A stretch of DNA of 64,000 nt from Ferruginibacter sp. (lineage in GTDB: Bacteria > Bacteroidota > Bacteroidia > Chitinophagales > Chitinophagaceae). This document shows, piece after piece, positions 28,696-38,807 of this stretch (position 1 is the first letter of the stretch; each line of letters opens with the position of its first letter). The position numbers were made by a program, and so were the translations under genes. The notes under the pieces are model-generated. The model saw only the letters and a list, made by a program, of their open reading frames with translations, searched no databases and was not told the DNA's origin. The stretch is from positions 1 through 64,000 of the forward strand of contig JACMKX010000005.1 of the NCBI GenBank assembly GCA_014379905.1. The letters run 5' to 3'.

Positions 28696-30114
28696 ATGTC
28701 TGAAACAACCCAGGGTTTCAAACCCTCGCTGGGCCTTATGGATGCCACTATGATCGTTGCGGGTTCTATGATAGGATCAGGTATTTTTATTGTAAGTGCC
28801 GGCATTACGCAACAGGTTGGCAGCGCGGGGTGGCTGATCTTCGTATGGCTTATTACAGGATTTATGACCATCACTGCAGCTATGAGTTATGGAGAATTAA
28901 GTGCCATGTATCCAAGGGCAGGAGGGCAGTATGTTTATTTAAAAGAGGCATTTAATCCTCTTGCCGGTTTCTTATATGGCTGGAGTTTTTTTGCAGTGAT
29001 CCAAACCGCCACCATTGCAGCTGTTGGCGTGGCCTTCTCAAAATATCTCGGCACTTTTATTCCTGTCCTGGATATGAAGCCCGAGAATATGATAACGCAA
29101 ATATGGATATTTGAAATATACCCGGCCCAATTTGTTTCAATAGGTTTAATCATATTATTAACCTACATCAACACAAAAGGAATTGAAACGGGGAAAGCTA
29201 TACAAACTACTTTTACGGTGGTAAAACTGCTCGCATTATTTGGATTGATCATTTTCGGATTTTTATTTGCAGCCAGGGCAGAAGTATGGGATGCCAACTG
29301 GACAAATGCATGGGATATGAAAAGAATGGATAGCAATGGAGCTATTATAGGAGGTGTGGCGGGAAGCGCTGTTTTAGGTGCCATAGCCGCATCAATGGTA
29401 GGATCTATCTTTAGCAGCGATGCCTGGAACAATGTTACTTTCATTGCCGGTGAAGTAAAGAATCCCCAAAAGAATATAGGCCTTGCTTTGTTCTTCGGTA
29501 CTCTAATAGTAACCCTTATTTATGTATGTGCCAATCTTATGTATATAAGTGTGCTACCTATGGAGGCCATTGCCAGCGCACCACAGGAAAGAGTGGCCGT
29601 TTCAGCGAGTACCCTTATTATGGGAAGCGCCGGGGCAGCTATTATTTCTATCTTAATTATGATCTCTACTTTTGGCTGCAACAACGGGCTTATACTGGCA
29701 GGTGCCCGGGTTTATTATACAATGGCAAAAGATGGCCTGTTCTTCAAAAAAACTGCTGAGTTAAATAAAAATAATGTTCCTGCATTTGCTTTATGGATAC
29801 AATGCCTGGTGGCCTGCCTGCTGTGCCTGAGCGGAAAATATGGTGACTTGTTGGATATGGTTTCTTTTGTAGTGGTACTTTTCTATGCACTCACCATCCT
29901 GGGTATTTTTATTCTCAGGAAAAAAAGACCTGATGCAGAACGGCCTTACAAAGCTTTTGGTTACCCGGTTTTGCCGGCCATTTATATTTTGATGGCGATT
30001 ACCTTCTGCGTGTTGTTAATATGGTATAAGCCCACCTATGCAGGTTGGGGTCTGGGTATTGTACTGGCCGGTATTCCTATTTACTACATTGCATTGGCCA
30101 ATAAAAAGAATTAG
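28696..30114 (+). CDS. APC-superfamily amino acid permease
   Basis: This 472-residue inner-membrane transporter has about 12 hydrophobic segments. The first helix carries the APC substrate/Na-site word GSMIGSGIFIVSAG (about 26-39), and helix 3 follows YPRAGGQYVYLKEAF. It resembles the LAT-like branch that exchanges or imports neutral amino acids, but the substrate cannot be fixed from sequence. It stands between two terminators, so it is a single-gene unit. Confidence 0.92.
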   Translation: MSETTQGFKPSLGLMDATMIVAGSMIGSGIFIVSAGITQQVGSAGWLIFVWLITGFMTITAAMSYGELSAMYPRAGGQYVYLKEAFNPLAGFLYGWSFFAVIQTATIAAVGVAFSKYLGTFIPVLDMKPENMITQIWIFEIYPAQFVSIGLIILLTYINTKGIETGKAIQTTFTVVKLLALFGLIIFGFLFAARAEVWDANWTNAWDMKRMDSNGAIIGGVAGSAVLGAIAASMVGSIFSSDAWNNVTFIAGEVKNPQKNIGLALFFGTLIVTLIYVCANLMYISVLPMEAIASAPQERVAVSASTLIMGSAGAAIISILIMISTFGCNNGLILAGARVYYTMAKDGLFFKKTAELNKNNVPAFALWIQCLVACLLCLSGKYGDLLDMVSFVVVLFYALTILGIFILRKKRPDAERPYKAFGYPVLPAIYILMAITFCVLLIWYKPTYAGWGLGIVLAGIPIYYIALANKKN

Positions 30115-30137
30115 ATGGCAATATAGAAAAATACAAC

Positions 30138-30163
30138 AAACGCCCGGAAATTTCCGGGCGTTT
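30138..30163. terminator. Bidirectional terminator after the permease gene
   Basis: AAACGCCCGGAAA and TTTCCGGGCGTTT form a perfect 13-base palindrome, GC-rich in the stem, between the permease gene and the minus-strand DUF6498 pseudogene. Confidence 0.85.
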
Positions 30164-30178
30164 GATTTTAGCTGCGTT

Positions 30179-30862
30179 TCAAATTGTAGTATTGCCTGTT
30201 TTAAATTTATGTGCTTCAAGCGCCTTGTTGATACGGTTATCTATGTTCATAAATAGCTCCATATAAAACCTTGCAAGTACAAAAATAACAATGAATATTT
30301 TTCCCAGGCCGAAAACCAAGAACATGCTTCCGGATATTAATACAAACTGCTGGATAAATATGCGTACATAGGGCTGAAACATCAGTTTAACAATATCTGA
30401 AGCCTGTTCAATTCTGTAATTTGTTAATTGCTTTACAGTATCTGCTATGTAAAAAGCAGTAAATATTGCGATCATAGTTATTCCTTCCTCTCCCGGTAAT
30501 TATTTTAAAGCCGGAATACTAAGGTTAAAAAGATCACCCCGGTAAATACTACTTACAGCAAAGAACATACTGGTTTGTACAAAAACAAAAATGCCATAAT
30601 GCATTATAAAAAAACAAACGGTGAAAAGTGCAACAAAAAATACTTTGCCTTTTTGGTTATCCTGTATAGATTCCCTTGGCTGCGGTAATAACATAGTCGC
30701 GATCGTTTTAACAACATGGAAGATCCCTATAAGAATGGTTTCCAGGCAATAAAAAAGCAACATCCTGGCGGCTTCTCAGCCCAGGAACCATACAGCAAAT
30801 ATGGGTACCAGGTTTATTGCAATCAAACTAATTTGAGAGATCGTTAACTTGCGCCTGATCAT
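30179..30862 (-). pseudogene. DUF6498-type membrane protein with two in-frame stop codons
   Basis: Read from the ATG at 30862, one uninterrupted frame of 228 codons looks like a DUF6498 membrane protein: NLVPIFAVWFLG, then LLFYCLETILIGIFH, FFIMHYGIFVFV and a QPYVRIFIQQFVLISG segment. Two stops break it. TGA at 30778-30776 sits where a Trp is expected after WFLG. TAA at 30502-30500 follows SIPALK. Both parts stay in the same frame with no indel. The pieces 30500-30763 and 30179-30475 would otherwise be called as two small membrane proteins. The family's role is unknown. Confidence 0.8.
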
Positions 30863-30897
30863 TTTGCTGACTGAAGGTTTTAAGACAGTAATTTAAA

Positions 30898-30905
30898 TAA
30901 TTTTG
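30898..30905 (+). promoter_or_regulatory. Putative -7 box (TAATTTTG) of the isoaspartyl peptidase gene
   Basis: This is an exact TAnnTTTG match 17 bases before the ATG at 30923. No clean -33 TTTG was found. Confidence 0.4.
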
Positions 30906-30922
30906 CGTTCAATTCTTTATAT

Positions 30923-31882
30923 ATGAATCCATTTTCTATTGCCATACACGGCGGGGCAGGCACTATAGTTAAAGAAGATATGACTGCTGAACTGGAGGCC
31001 GCTTATTTAAAAGCCCTTCAGCAAGCCCTGGATGCAGGATATGCCATACTCGAAAAAAATGGTACTGCTGCCGATGCTGTGGTGGCCGCAACAATTTCGC
31101 TGGAAGACAATAGTCTCTTTAATGCCGGTAAAGGTTCTGTTATCACAAAAAAAGGGGAACATGAAATGGATGCAGCCATCATGGAAGGAAAGATGATGAG
31201 TGCAGGGGCTATTGCTGGCGTTAAAAATGTGCGCAATCCTGTTCTTTTAGCTAAAGAAGTAATGATCAATAGCCGCCATGTTTTTTTAAGCGGGGATGGA
31301 GCAAGGGAATTTGCTATTAAACAGGGGGTTAAAATTGAACCTGATGAATACTTTTTTTCGCAATTCCGATATGATCAATGGAAAGCTATGCGTGATAGTG
31401 ATACCTATGCCCTGGATCACACCCAACAGGGCGTAGATAATTTAATGAAAGATAAAAAATTTGGTACCGTAGGTGCAGTGGCCAGCGACAGTTTTGGAAA
31501 TATTGCAGCCGCCACAAGTACCGGCGGCATGACCAATAAAAAATTTGGCCGCATTGGTGACAGTCCGGTTATTGGAGCAGGCACCTATGCAAATAATAAA
31601 ACGGTTGCTGTGAGTTGCACCGGTCATGGCGAACCATTTATAAAAGCAGTGGCCGCCTATGATGTAAGCTGCCTGGTAGAATACAAAGGCCTGTCGATAG
31701 AACAAGCCATGTATGAGGTAGTTCATAAAAAATTAATTGCACTGGAAGGCGAAGGCGGAATGATAGGAGTAGACGCACAAAACAATATAGCGATGCTTTT
31801 TAACAGCGCAGGGATGTACAGGGGAATGAAAAAGAGCACAGGAGAATATGCTTTGGGAATTTATAAAGACATGATCAAATAG
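30923..31882 (+). CDS. Isoaspartyl peptidase / plant-type L-asparaginase
   Basis: This is an Ntn-hydrolase that cleaves beta-aspartyl dipeptides and asparagine. The precursor has 319 residues and is expected to cut itself before Thr182 in KFGTVGAVA, which becomes the nucleophile of the beta subunit. Substrate-site words GGAGT near the N-terminus, RIGDSPVIGAGTYAN and SCTGHGE are as in the family. There is no signal peptide, so it is cytoplasmic. ispD follows after 41 bases on the same strand. Confidence 0.94.
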   Translation: MNPFSIAIHGGAGTIVKEDMTAELEAAYLKALQQALDAGYAILEKNGTAADAVVAATISLEDNSLFNAGKGSVITKKGEHEMDAAIMEGKMMSAGAIAGVKNVRNPVLLAKEVMINSRHVFLSGDGAREFAIKQGVKIEPDEYFFSQFRYDQWKAMRDSDTYALDHTQQGVDNLMKDKKFGTVGAVASDSFGNIAAATSTGGMTNKKFGRIGDSPVIGAGTYANNKTVAVSCTGHGEPFIKAVAAYDVSCLVEYKGLSIEQAMYEVVHKKLIALEGEGGMIGVDAQNNIAMLFNSAGMYRGMKKSTGEYALGIYKDMIK

Positions 31883-31923
31883 ATTCCATTTTGTAATTTT
31901 ACAATTGAACTACGCACTACTCA

Positions 31924-32595
31924 ATGAATAAATATGCCGTAATAGTTGCCGGAGGCAGCGGAATCCGAATGAACAGCAGTGTTCCCAAACAATTTTTATT
32001 GCTAAAGAATAAGCCTGTATTGTATTATACCCTCCAGGCTTTTTTACAATCTTATGCCGATATGAAAATCATTTTGGTATTACCGGAAGAACATATAGCG
32101 ATAGGACAGGAGATCATAGACGCCTATTTTGATTATGACAGGATACGCATAACCATTGGCGGGCGCACCCGTTTTCATTCGGTACAAAATGGATTGAAAT
32201 TAGTAGACGAAGAGAGCATAGTATTGGTGCACGATGCCGTGAGATGCCTGGTGGATGTAGATCTTATATACCGTTGTTATGAAGCAGCATTGGAGTTTGG
32301 TGCAGCTATCCCGGCCATAGCAAGTAAAGACAGTGTGAGACTGGTAACAGAAGAAGGGAATGAAGCCGTTGAACGAAGAAATGTGAGGCTTATTCAAACA
32401 CCGCAGGCCTTTTTAAGCACCGTTCTTATACCGGCTTATAACATTGATTACAAAGATAAATTTACCGATGAAGCCACGGTTGCAGAAGCTTTTGGAATGA
32501 AAATGAAACTGGTGGAAGGAAATGAGAATAATATCAAAATTACGTTGCCCCCGGATATTATTTATGCTGAATATATTTTAGACAGCAGGTCTTAA
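31924..32595 (+). CDS. ispD: 2-C-methyl-D-erythritol 4-phosphate cytidylyltransferase
   Basis: IspD makes CDP-methylerythritol in the non-mevalonate isoprenoid pathway. The protein has 223 residues. The CTP-binding P-loop-like start AGGSGIRMNSSVPKQF (about 9-24), VLVHDAVR near 100 and TPQAF near 157 are family signatures. The gene probably shares a transcript with the isoaspartyl peptidase upstream. It converges with the minus-strand acetyltransferase gene 4 bases downstream. Confidence 0.95.
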   Translation: MNKYAVIVAGGSGIRMNSSVPKQFLLLKNKPVLYYTLQAFLQSYADMKIILVLPEEHIAIGQEIIDAYFDYDRIRITIGGRTRFHSVQNGLKLVDEESIVLVHDAVRCLVDVDLIYRCYEAALEFGAAIPAIASKDSVRLVTEEGNEAVERRNVRLIQTPQAFLSTVLIPAYNIDYKDKFTDEATVAEAFGMKMKLVEGNENNIKITLPPDIIYAEYILDSRS

Positions 32596-32599
32596 AAAA

Positions 32600-33538
32600 T
32601 TAGCGTTTGGACACCGGGCTGTTAATTCCCGTTTTAAATAAACTAACAGGCCAGGGTAGCCTGTTTAATGAAAAAAAGTAATAGGTTTCTGGTGTTGCAC
32701 CATATTGGTCATAAAATCTTGCGAAAGAGGGATGATCGCTGCCTTCGAAATCGAGTGTGAAATTTTGCCCGCTGAATTTCTGAATGGTATAATCCATTAA
32801 CATGTGCGTTGCGCCAACTTTTAAACTTTCATCGGTATTCCCGTTTATAACAAAATAAAGCCTGTTTTTATAAATGATATAAATACTTCCTGCAATTAAT
32901 ACCGCCCCGGTATTTACGGCGCCAATACAGTAACAGGCACCAATCCTTACCAGCTCATTTAATAAGCTAAGAAAATTATCATAGTCCTGTTGGTGAAAAC
33001 CAATTTCATCCTTAAAACGTTGGCGGTGCAACTGAACAATATCAGCACAGGTTACATTTTCAATGATGCTTATTCCGTTGGCGGCAGCATTATTTATATT
33101 TCGTGACGCAGACCTGCTGTAACTTTTTTTCAAAATTATATAGTCATCAGCAAGGTTCAGTAAATAATTTTTCCTGGCAAATAAAGAAGGGTTGTTTATA
33201 TGGTGGGTGCTATTCAGGTTTATTTCTATATACCTGAATTTTTTAGGAATAACATCAATGAATAAAGCAAACAGTTCTTCGGTAATTTTATGGTTACCAG
33301 TTATTCCCATCTGCTGTGTAAATGCCGGGGGATAAACGTAATAAATCCCCCATTTTTTTCGCCAGGGCAATGGCAAAACGGCTTCATAATCATTTAGAAT
33401 AACAGCATCCCACTTGCCCGCCATATGGTAGAGGTATGTAGAACTGCTGTATACAAGACCATTGTAGCTGTTTTGTATGCACCTATCCCATTTGCCTTTA
33501 TCAATATCTTTATGTTCTATATATTGAATCACATTCAT
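32600..33538 (-). CDS. GNAT/FemAB-like acyltransferase domain protein
   Basis: This 312-residue cytoplasmic protein has an overall layout like the acetyltransferase domain found in polysaccharide loci (BioF2-like/FemAB fold). Its C-terminal half contains GAVLIAGSIYIIYKNRLYFV and GATHMLMDYTIQ, followed by DFEGSDHPSFARFYDQYGA, a pattern frequent in these enzymes. The substrate is unknown. Its ATG overlaps the stop of the M1 peptidase gene by one base (TAATG), which suggests translational coupling. It ends the minus-strand run that begins at 40951. Confidence 0.75.
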   Translation of the reverse strand: MNVIQYIEHKDIDKGKWDRCIQNSYNGLVYSSSTYLYHMAGKWDAVILNDYEAVLPLPWRKKWGIYYVYPPAFTQQMGITGNHKITEELFALFIDVIPKKFRYIEINLNSTHHINNPSLFARKNYLLNLADDYIILKKSYSRSASRNINNAAANGISIIENVTCADIVQLHRQRFKDEIGFHQQDYDNFLSLLNELVRIGACYCIGAVNTGAVLIAGSIYIIYKNRLYFVINGNTDESLKVGATHMLMDYTIQKFSGQNFTLDFEGSDHPSFARFYDQYGATPETYYFFSLNRLPWPVSLFKTGINSPVSKR

Positions 33539-36321
33539 TATAAAGCCAATTGAGGAATAAGTTTTTTTAAAGAACGATTTTGCACATCAATACTGAAGGA
33601 GATATTTTTTAAAAATCTTTTTTCGGTTATAGTACTTTTAAAATAGTCATCATATACTTTACTGTACAACAAAGGCACATAAATGTTTATGGCATTTTTA
33701 AGAATAGACAACTGTAGTCCGGCGTCGTATAATATCCTTGGTGTACCGGAATTCTTTTTCCAGGCTTCGGAATAGGAACCAATATCAGCAAATATTTTTA
33801 CCGGAATTTTAAAAGGAAGCAACTCGAGTGGGTTTATTTTTTTAGGTATGCTTGTGGTAAAATTCATTGCGGTAAGCCAGTCATCTGTCTTACCTATTTT
33901 ATTACTTAACAGGTCTGTTCTTACTTTAAATGCACCATCCCTTATCATTATTTGTTGAGTAGCAAGTCCTTCAAATTCATTACGGCCATAAAAATAATTA
34001 CTGTAGTTATAGTCTTCATCTCCCTTGGGCCCCGTCATATTGAAATGATACCTTTCTGTTTCAAACTGGGTTAAAAACGTTTTATTACCGGTGTAAAAGA
34101 ATTTACCTGCAAAAAAGCGTACGTTCATTCCTCCTTCACTTGCATAATTAAAAAAGTAATTCAGTGTAAAATCTGTGCGTACAAAACCTCTCCCCTGGGC
34201 TGCCTGTAGTACTGCTTTGTAGGGATATAAAACCCTGCTATCTTCTGCTACCAACTCCAGCTGGTTTACGTACCTGCTTTCTTTTGGATACGTAATTACA
34301 TCTGCAGGTATGGGGAATGAAGTGTCTCTTTTAAACAATAAGCCCGTTTCCTGTATAAAAAATGTTTTCCATTGAATGTATTTTGTAAGCGTGCTCCTCG
34401 GATTTTTATTGGCAAAAACAAATTTTGCGGAAGGAACAATTTTGCTAAAAGGTTGAAAATTCTTTTTACCGGTTGAATCAATAAAATGATCGCCTGTAAA
34501 ACGGGCGCCGGCTACGGCAAGAGTTAACCTTTGGCCATTATTACCAGGGAAAAAATTATAGGCCATCCTGCCCAGGCCGTTCAATTGCCTGGAACCGGTG
34601 GCATACATGGGAGCAGCATAAAACTGGAATGCAGACGGCGGTAAATTAAAGTTATGAACCAATGCCCCTGCCATGAATTTGTCATAAAAATTATAGCCAA
34701 CCACTGGTAATACACCGATATAATGATTCTTATCGGTGTCCTTTAAACTAAAGAGCGAAACGAATTTTATCTTTTTCTTTTGTTCGGGGAAAATGGCGCC
34801 CTTTTTTTGAAGCAGTGAGAAAACAGCATCAAGATTTTTCCCACTTACTTCTTCAGCAACTTTTTTAAAATCCCTGGGATAGGGATGTTTGAATTGCCAT
34901 TGCCTGTAATAGTTTTTCATCACGGAATCAAATACAATTGTACCCAATTTTTTTTCCAGCAGTTGCATCCATTGAGCGGTTTTCTCATAAGGAACCATGC
35001 CGTAATTAAAAGAAGAAAATGTTTCAGCAGGCGTTTCTATTGGCTGATCTCTTTTTAGAGCAATAATAGTAGCTAATACGGGTTGCTGTATTTCTGCCGG
35101 TGCCCGTTTGATGAGGAAGGGCGCTTTACTGTCAAATATACCGATACCTGGATTGCCATACTGCTGCAGCAAATAACGTTTATCATAATAGCTGTTCATT
35201 CCCTCATCCATCCAGGGATGTTCTCTTTCATTACTGGCAAGGATACCATAGAACCAGTTGTGGCCCACTTCATGGTTGATGAGGTAGTCCAGCATTTTTT
35301 CATTGTCGGTTTTCGATATAAGGGTTATGGTTGGATATTCCATTCCACCCATATCATCGCTACCCGCTCTTTCCACCACAGTTACCACCGGGTAAGGATA
35401 TTCGCCCAGCCATTCACTTTTAGTTTTGATGGCGGCTTTAATGTATTGAATGCTGTTTTCCCAGAACTTTGCATTAGCCGGATCGTAATATACATTTACG
35501 TCAATTACTTTTGATTGCAACTGCAGGGTGTCGTGCAATACTTTAAAATCTTTACTGGCAAACCAGGCAAAGTCATGAATATTTTCCTGCCCGTAAACCA
35601 GCACCTGCTTTTTCAAAGAATCAATATTTTCTTCTTCTTTATTTTGTGACAATAATTTGCCGGTAGCAGCCACTGTATAATTTGCAGGGAGTGTCAGGGT
35701 AACCTGGTAATTACCAAATTCACTGTAAAATTCTCCCTGGTCAAGGTAAGGTATAGGGTGCCAACCCTTGCTGTCATACACCGCAGGCTTTGGATACCAT
35801 TGTGTTATTTGATACGACTGGTTTACGTGTCCACCCCTCGAAAAATTGAAAGGCAGTTTCACATTAAAAGGTGTTTCTATTTTTATTTTATTACCAGGTG
35901 CCAGCGGTTTTGGTAATATTATTTTAATAATATCCTGGTGTTGCGGATGATCTTCTATATCTGCTACTTCAGCATCTACCTGGAAATTCAACCGGTTGAT
36001 ATACCCCTTGTCTTCTTCCTTACTAAAATAAAAATCGGTCCTTCCGTTCTCCAATAATTGATCACTGAATGCCGTTCGGTCATTTTTATAAGCATTTGGC
36101 CAAAGATGCATCCAGATATAATGCAATGTATCAGGCGAATTATTGTAATAATCCATGCTGATGGCCGCATCCAGTGAATGAGTTTTATCATTTAATGTTG
36201 CATTGATGTTGACATCTACTTTTTGTTGCCAGTAAGGAGTTTGCTGTGCAAATGTTGCACCAGGTAATAAAGCAGATAAAATGCAGTACAGTAGTTTTTT
36301 CAATACATCCGGTTTATCCAA
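33538..36321 (-). CDS. M1-family aminopeptidase, exported, with long C-terminal region
   Basis: This 927-residue protein has a signal peptide (KKLLYCILSALLPGATFAQ). The N-terminal half is an M1 gluzincin: GGMEYPT exopeptidase word, zinc site HEVGHNW, and the second ligand in WMDEGMNSYY 18 residues on. The last 400 residues are not part of M1. They are rich in alternating aromatic and charged residues and may form an outer-membrane barrel-like domain; this is inference. It follows the sugar transferase gene by 33 bases and overlaps the acyltransferase gene. Confidence 0.9.
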   Translation of the reverse strand: MDKPDVLKKLLYCILSALLPGATFAQQTPYWQQKVDVNINATLNDKTHSLDAAISMDYYNNSPDTLHYIWMHLWPNAYKNDRTAFSDQLLENGRTDFYFSKEEDKGYINRLNFQVDAEVADIEDHPQHQDIIKIILPKPLAPGNKIKIETPFNVKLPFNFSRGGHVNQSYQITQWYPKPAVYDSKGWHPIPYLDQGEFYSEFGNYQVTLTLPANYTVAATGKLLSQNKEEENIDSLKKQVLVYGQENIHDFAWFASKDFKVLHDTLQLQSKVIDVNVYYDPANAKFWENSIQYIKAAIKTKSEWLGEYPYPVVTVVERAGSDDMGGMEYPTITLISKTDNEKMLDYLINHEVGHNWFYGILASNEREHPWMDEGMNSYYDKRYLLQQYGNPGIGIFDSKAPFLIKRAPAEIQQPVLATIIALKRDQPIETPAETFSSFNYGMVPYEKTAQWMQLLEKKLGTIVFDSVMKNYYRQWQFKHPYPRDFKKVAEEVSGKNLDAVFSLLQKKGAIFPEQKKKIKFVSLFSLKDTDKNHYIGVLPVVGYNFYDKFMAGALVHNFNLPPSAFQFYAAPMYATGSRQLNGLGRMAYNFFPGNNGQRLTLAVAGARFTGDHFIDSTGKKNFQPFSKIVPSAKFVFANKNPRSTLTKYIQWKTFFIQETGLLFKRDTSFPIPADVITYPKESRYVNQLELVAEDSRVLYPYKAVLQAAQGRGFVRTDFTLNYFFNYASEGGMNVRFFAGKFFYTGNKTFLTQFETERYHFNMTGPKGDEDYNYSNYFYGRNEFEGLATQQIMIRDGAFKVRTDLLSNKIGKTDDWLTAMNFTTSIPKKINPLELLPFKIPVKIFADIGSYSEAWKKNSGTPRILYDAGLQLSILKNAINIYVPLLYSKVYDDYFKSTITEKRFLKNISFSIDVQNRSLKKLIPQLAL

Positions 36322-36354
36322 AAATAACGATTAAACTGTTTGAAAAGCGCAGCA

Positions 36355-37755
36355 TCATTTGCCTTTGCCATCTAAAATGATCTGCAGCGTATGTACCATA
36401 ATTTTAAAATCGAGGGCAAGGCTTACATTCTCCACGTACAACAGGTCGTAGGGCATGCGCCTGATCATTTCTTCTACAGAAGAAGCATAGCCAAATTTTA
36501 CCATGCCCCAGCTTGTAAGACCGGGCTTTACTTTAAATAAATATTTATACTCGGGGTTATGTGCTACCAGCAGATCCACGTAAAACCTTCTTTCGGGCCG
36601 GGGGCCAACGAGGCTCATTTCTCCTTTTAAAATATTCCACAATTGCGGAAGTTCATCCAGCCGCCATTTTCGCATTACTTTCCCCCAACTGGTGATACGG
36701 CTATCGTCTTCACTGCTTAACTGTGGACCATTAGCTTCTGCATCTACAATCATGGACCTGAGTTTGTACATGGTAAATGGCTTGCCCTTGTATCCAATTC
36801 TTTCCTGCTTAAAAAATACAGGCCCGCGTGATGAAATCAATAACCTGATGATACTATATAAAAATAGCGGTACCAGGAGTATGATAGCGATCACCGAAAT
36901 AAAAATATCTATAAAGCGTTTAAAATTTTGTTGCCAGGATGGGAGCAAACCGGAATGGAGATCAATTAGCGGCGTACCCAATACATTATTGGTTTGTATT
37001 GACCCACTGATTATGTCTACCGTATCTGGTGTTATCTTTATATTGACTTCTTTATCGCTAAGGTTTCTGAGGATGGTAGTAATAAGGTCTCTTTCACTTT
37101 TTTCTACCGCGATGATCACTTCCTCAATTTTTTCCTTTTCAATAATGGAGGCGAGGTCATCGATGCCGTGATAAGATTGTATGCCCTTGGGAAGATGGCG
37201 GGCAATATTATCATTGATATTTATAAAAGCAGTGATGACATATCCTTTCACCGCATTTACGCTATTGAAATTTTCCAGCAGTTCTGTTGCTTTATTTCCC
37301 GAACCGACAAGTAATACATTGAATGCAACTTGTTTCTGTTTTAGCTGGCGTCTGATGAACCTTAAAAAAAGGAGCCTGCTAAAAAGTGTACAAATAAAAA
37401 CCGGTACGAGTAAACTGAAAAATTCCTCGTAATAGATCATGTTGTTTGACTTGGGATTCTTCAAAATAAAAAAGAAGAGCAAGCCAAGGCAGCCTATAAT
37501 GCTAACGGCCATTGTTCGGGCCAGTTCTGTAAAACCTGACTTGTGATAAATATCACTGTAAGCACCACTCATAAAATGAAGCGTGAGCCAGCCGATTGTG
37601 TAAAGAAAAAGCCCGATATAAAAACCAGGGGGAATCACAAAATCATATTTGTAAATAACCGTACGCATATAATAAAAACACAGCCACGTAATAATTGCTA
37701 CAATTATATCGGCTATCACAAACAAACTGTTATGTATACGGGGTTGTTTCAACAT
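36355..37755 (-). CDS. Polyprenyl-phosphate sugar-1-phosphate transferase (WbaP/EpsE-like)
   Basis: This inner-membrane enzyme starts surface polysaccharide synthesis by moving a sugar phosphate onto undecaprenyl phosphate. The 466-residue protein has four N-terminal membrane helices, a Rossmann-like middle domain ([17 protein letters not shown] near 146), a fifth helix, and the C-terminal catalytic domain with [37 protein letters not shown] and GPRPE. The sugar cannot be named. It sits between an oxidoreductase and an M1 peptidase gene with gaps of 24 and 33 bases. Confidence 0.93.
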   Translation of the reverse strand: MLKQPRIHNSLFVIADIIVAIITWLCFYYMRTVIYKYDFVIPPGFYIGLFLYTIGWLTLHFMSGAYSDIYHKSGFTELARTMAVSIIGCLGLLFFFILKNPKSNNMIYYEEFFSLLVPVFICTLFSRLLFLRFIRRQLKQKQVAFNVLLVGSGNKATELLENFNSVNAVKGYVITAFININDNIARHLPKGIQSYHGIDDLASIIEKEKIEEVIIAVEKSERDLITTILRNLSDKEVNIKITPDTVDIISGSIQTNNVLGTPLIDLHSGLLPSWQQNFKRFIDIFISVIAIILLVPLFLYSIIRLLISSRGPVFFKQERIGYKGKPFTMYKLRSMIVDAEANGPQLSSEDDSRITSWGKVMRKWRLDELPQLWNILKGEMSLVGPRPERRFYVDLLVAHNPEYKYLFKVKPGLTSWGMVKFGYASSVEEMIRRMPYDLLYVENVSLALDFKIMVHTLQIILDGKGK

Positions 37756-37779
37756 TGAGTAGCGAAATAACTTTTTTGT

Positions 37780-38748
37780 TTAACGTTGACGGCTGTTTAT
37801 TTTTTCCAGTATCTGGTGGGCTACTTCCATTGCCCTGAATCCATCAATGACCGTTACGGGAGTTTCTTCATTGTTTACAATGGCATTTTTAAATGCCTGC
37901 AGTTCCATTAATATAGCATTGCCATCGGCTACAACCGGGTTTGCTACGGCAATTGTTTTTTTACCATGGTTGGTTTCAATGTCAAAAGTAAATACGCTTT
38001 TGCCGCCGGGAGAATCAATTTTAATTACCTCTGCTTTTTTGTCAAGAAAATCAATACCGATATAAGCATCTTTCTGGAAGAGCCTGATCTTACGCATTTT
38101 TTTCATGGAAATGCGGCTGCTGGTTAGGTTGGCTACACATCCGTTATCAAACTCAATGCGAACGTTGGCTATATCCGGGGTATCGCTCATTACCGCAACA
38201 CCATTGGCAGAAATATAACTCACATTGCTTTTTACAATATGAAGGATAATATCGATATCATGGATCATAAGATCGAGAATAACACTCACATCAGTTCCCC
38301 TTGGATTGAACTGTGCCAAACGATGCACTTCGATAAACATCGGGTTAAGATCAGTTTCCTGCAATGCGAGAAAGGCAGGATTAAAACGTTCAACATGTCC
38401 CACCTGGAATTTAAGATTAGACTCCTTTGCCAGCTTTACAAGCGCCCTGGCTTCATCCATCGTATTAGCCAAAGGCTTTTCTACAAATACGTGTTTACCT
38501 TTTTTTAAGGCCATTTCACAAAATTCGAAATGATATGGCGTTGGCGCTACAATATCCACTGCGTCACACTCATCTGCCAACAAGGCTGCGGTTTCATATC
38601 TTTTTAACTGGTATTTCTCCTCCACCTGTTGCGCATTTTTATCATCTGTATCAAAAAATCCTGTCAGTGAAACGTCTTCAATTTCTTTCCAGTTATTCAA
38701 ATGAAATTTTCCCAAATGCCCTACTCCAATCACCCCAACTTTTAGCAT
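37780..38748 (-). CDS. Gfo/Idh/MocA-family NAD(P)-dependent oxidoreductase
   Basis: This 322-residue cytoplasmic enzyme has an N-terminal Rossmann fold (VGVIGVGHLGKFHLNNW, residues 3-19) and the family EKP motif in VFVEKPLANT near 93. Relatives oxidise sugars or nucleotide sugars, which fits the glycosyltransferase neighbours, but the substrate is not evident. It is the third gene of the minus-strand polysaccharide run. Confidence 0.9.
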   Translation of the reverse strand: MLKVGVIGVGHLGKFHLNNWKEIEDVSLTGFFDTDDKNAQQVEEKYQLKRYETAALLADECDAVDIVAPTPYHFEFCEMALKKGKHVFVEKPLANTMDEARALVKLAKESNLKFQVGHVERFNPAFLALQETDLNPMFIEVHRLAQFNPRGTDVSVILDLMIHDIDIILHIVKSNVSYISANGVAVMSDTPDIANVRIEFDNGCVANLTSSRISMKKMRKIRLFQKDAYIGIDFLDKKAEVIKIDSPGGKSVFTFDIETNHGKKTIAVANPVVADGNAILMELQAFKNAIVNNEETPVTVIDGFRAMEVAHQILEKINSRQR

Positions 38749-38807
38749 AGCTTAATATTTTACTAAAGATAAAAGATATATTTCTTTAAAAATTGATAAC
38801 AGTTACT

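Noticed and set aside
30500..30862. TGA read as Trp or selenocysteine in the DUF6498 frame
   Set aside because: Other genes in the window end with TGA, no SECIS-like need is seen, and a second stop (TAA) occurs in the same frame, so a pseudogene is simpler.
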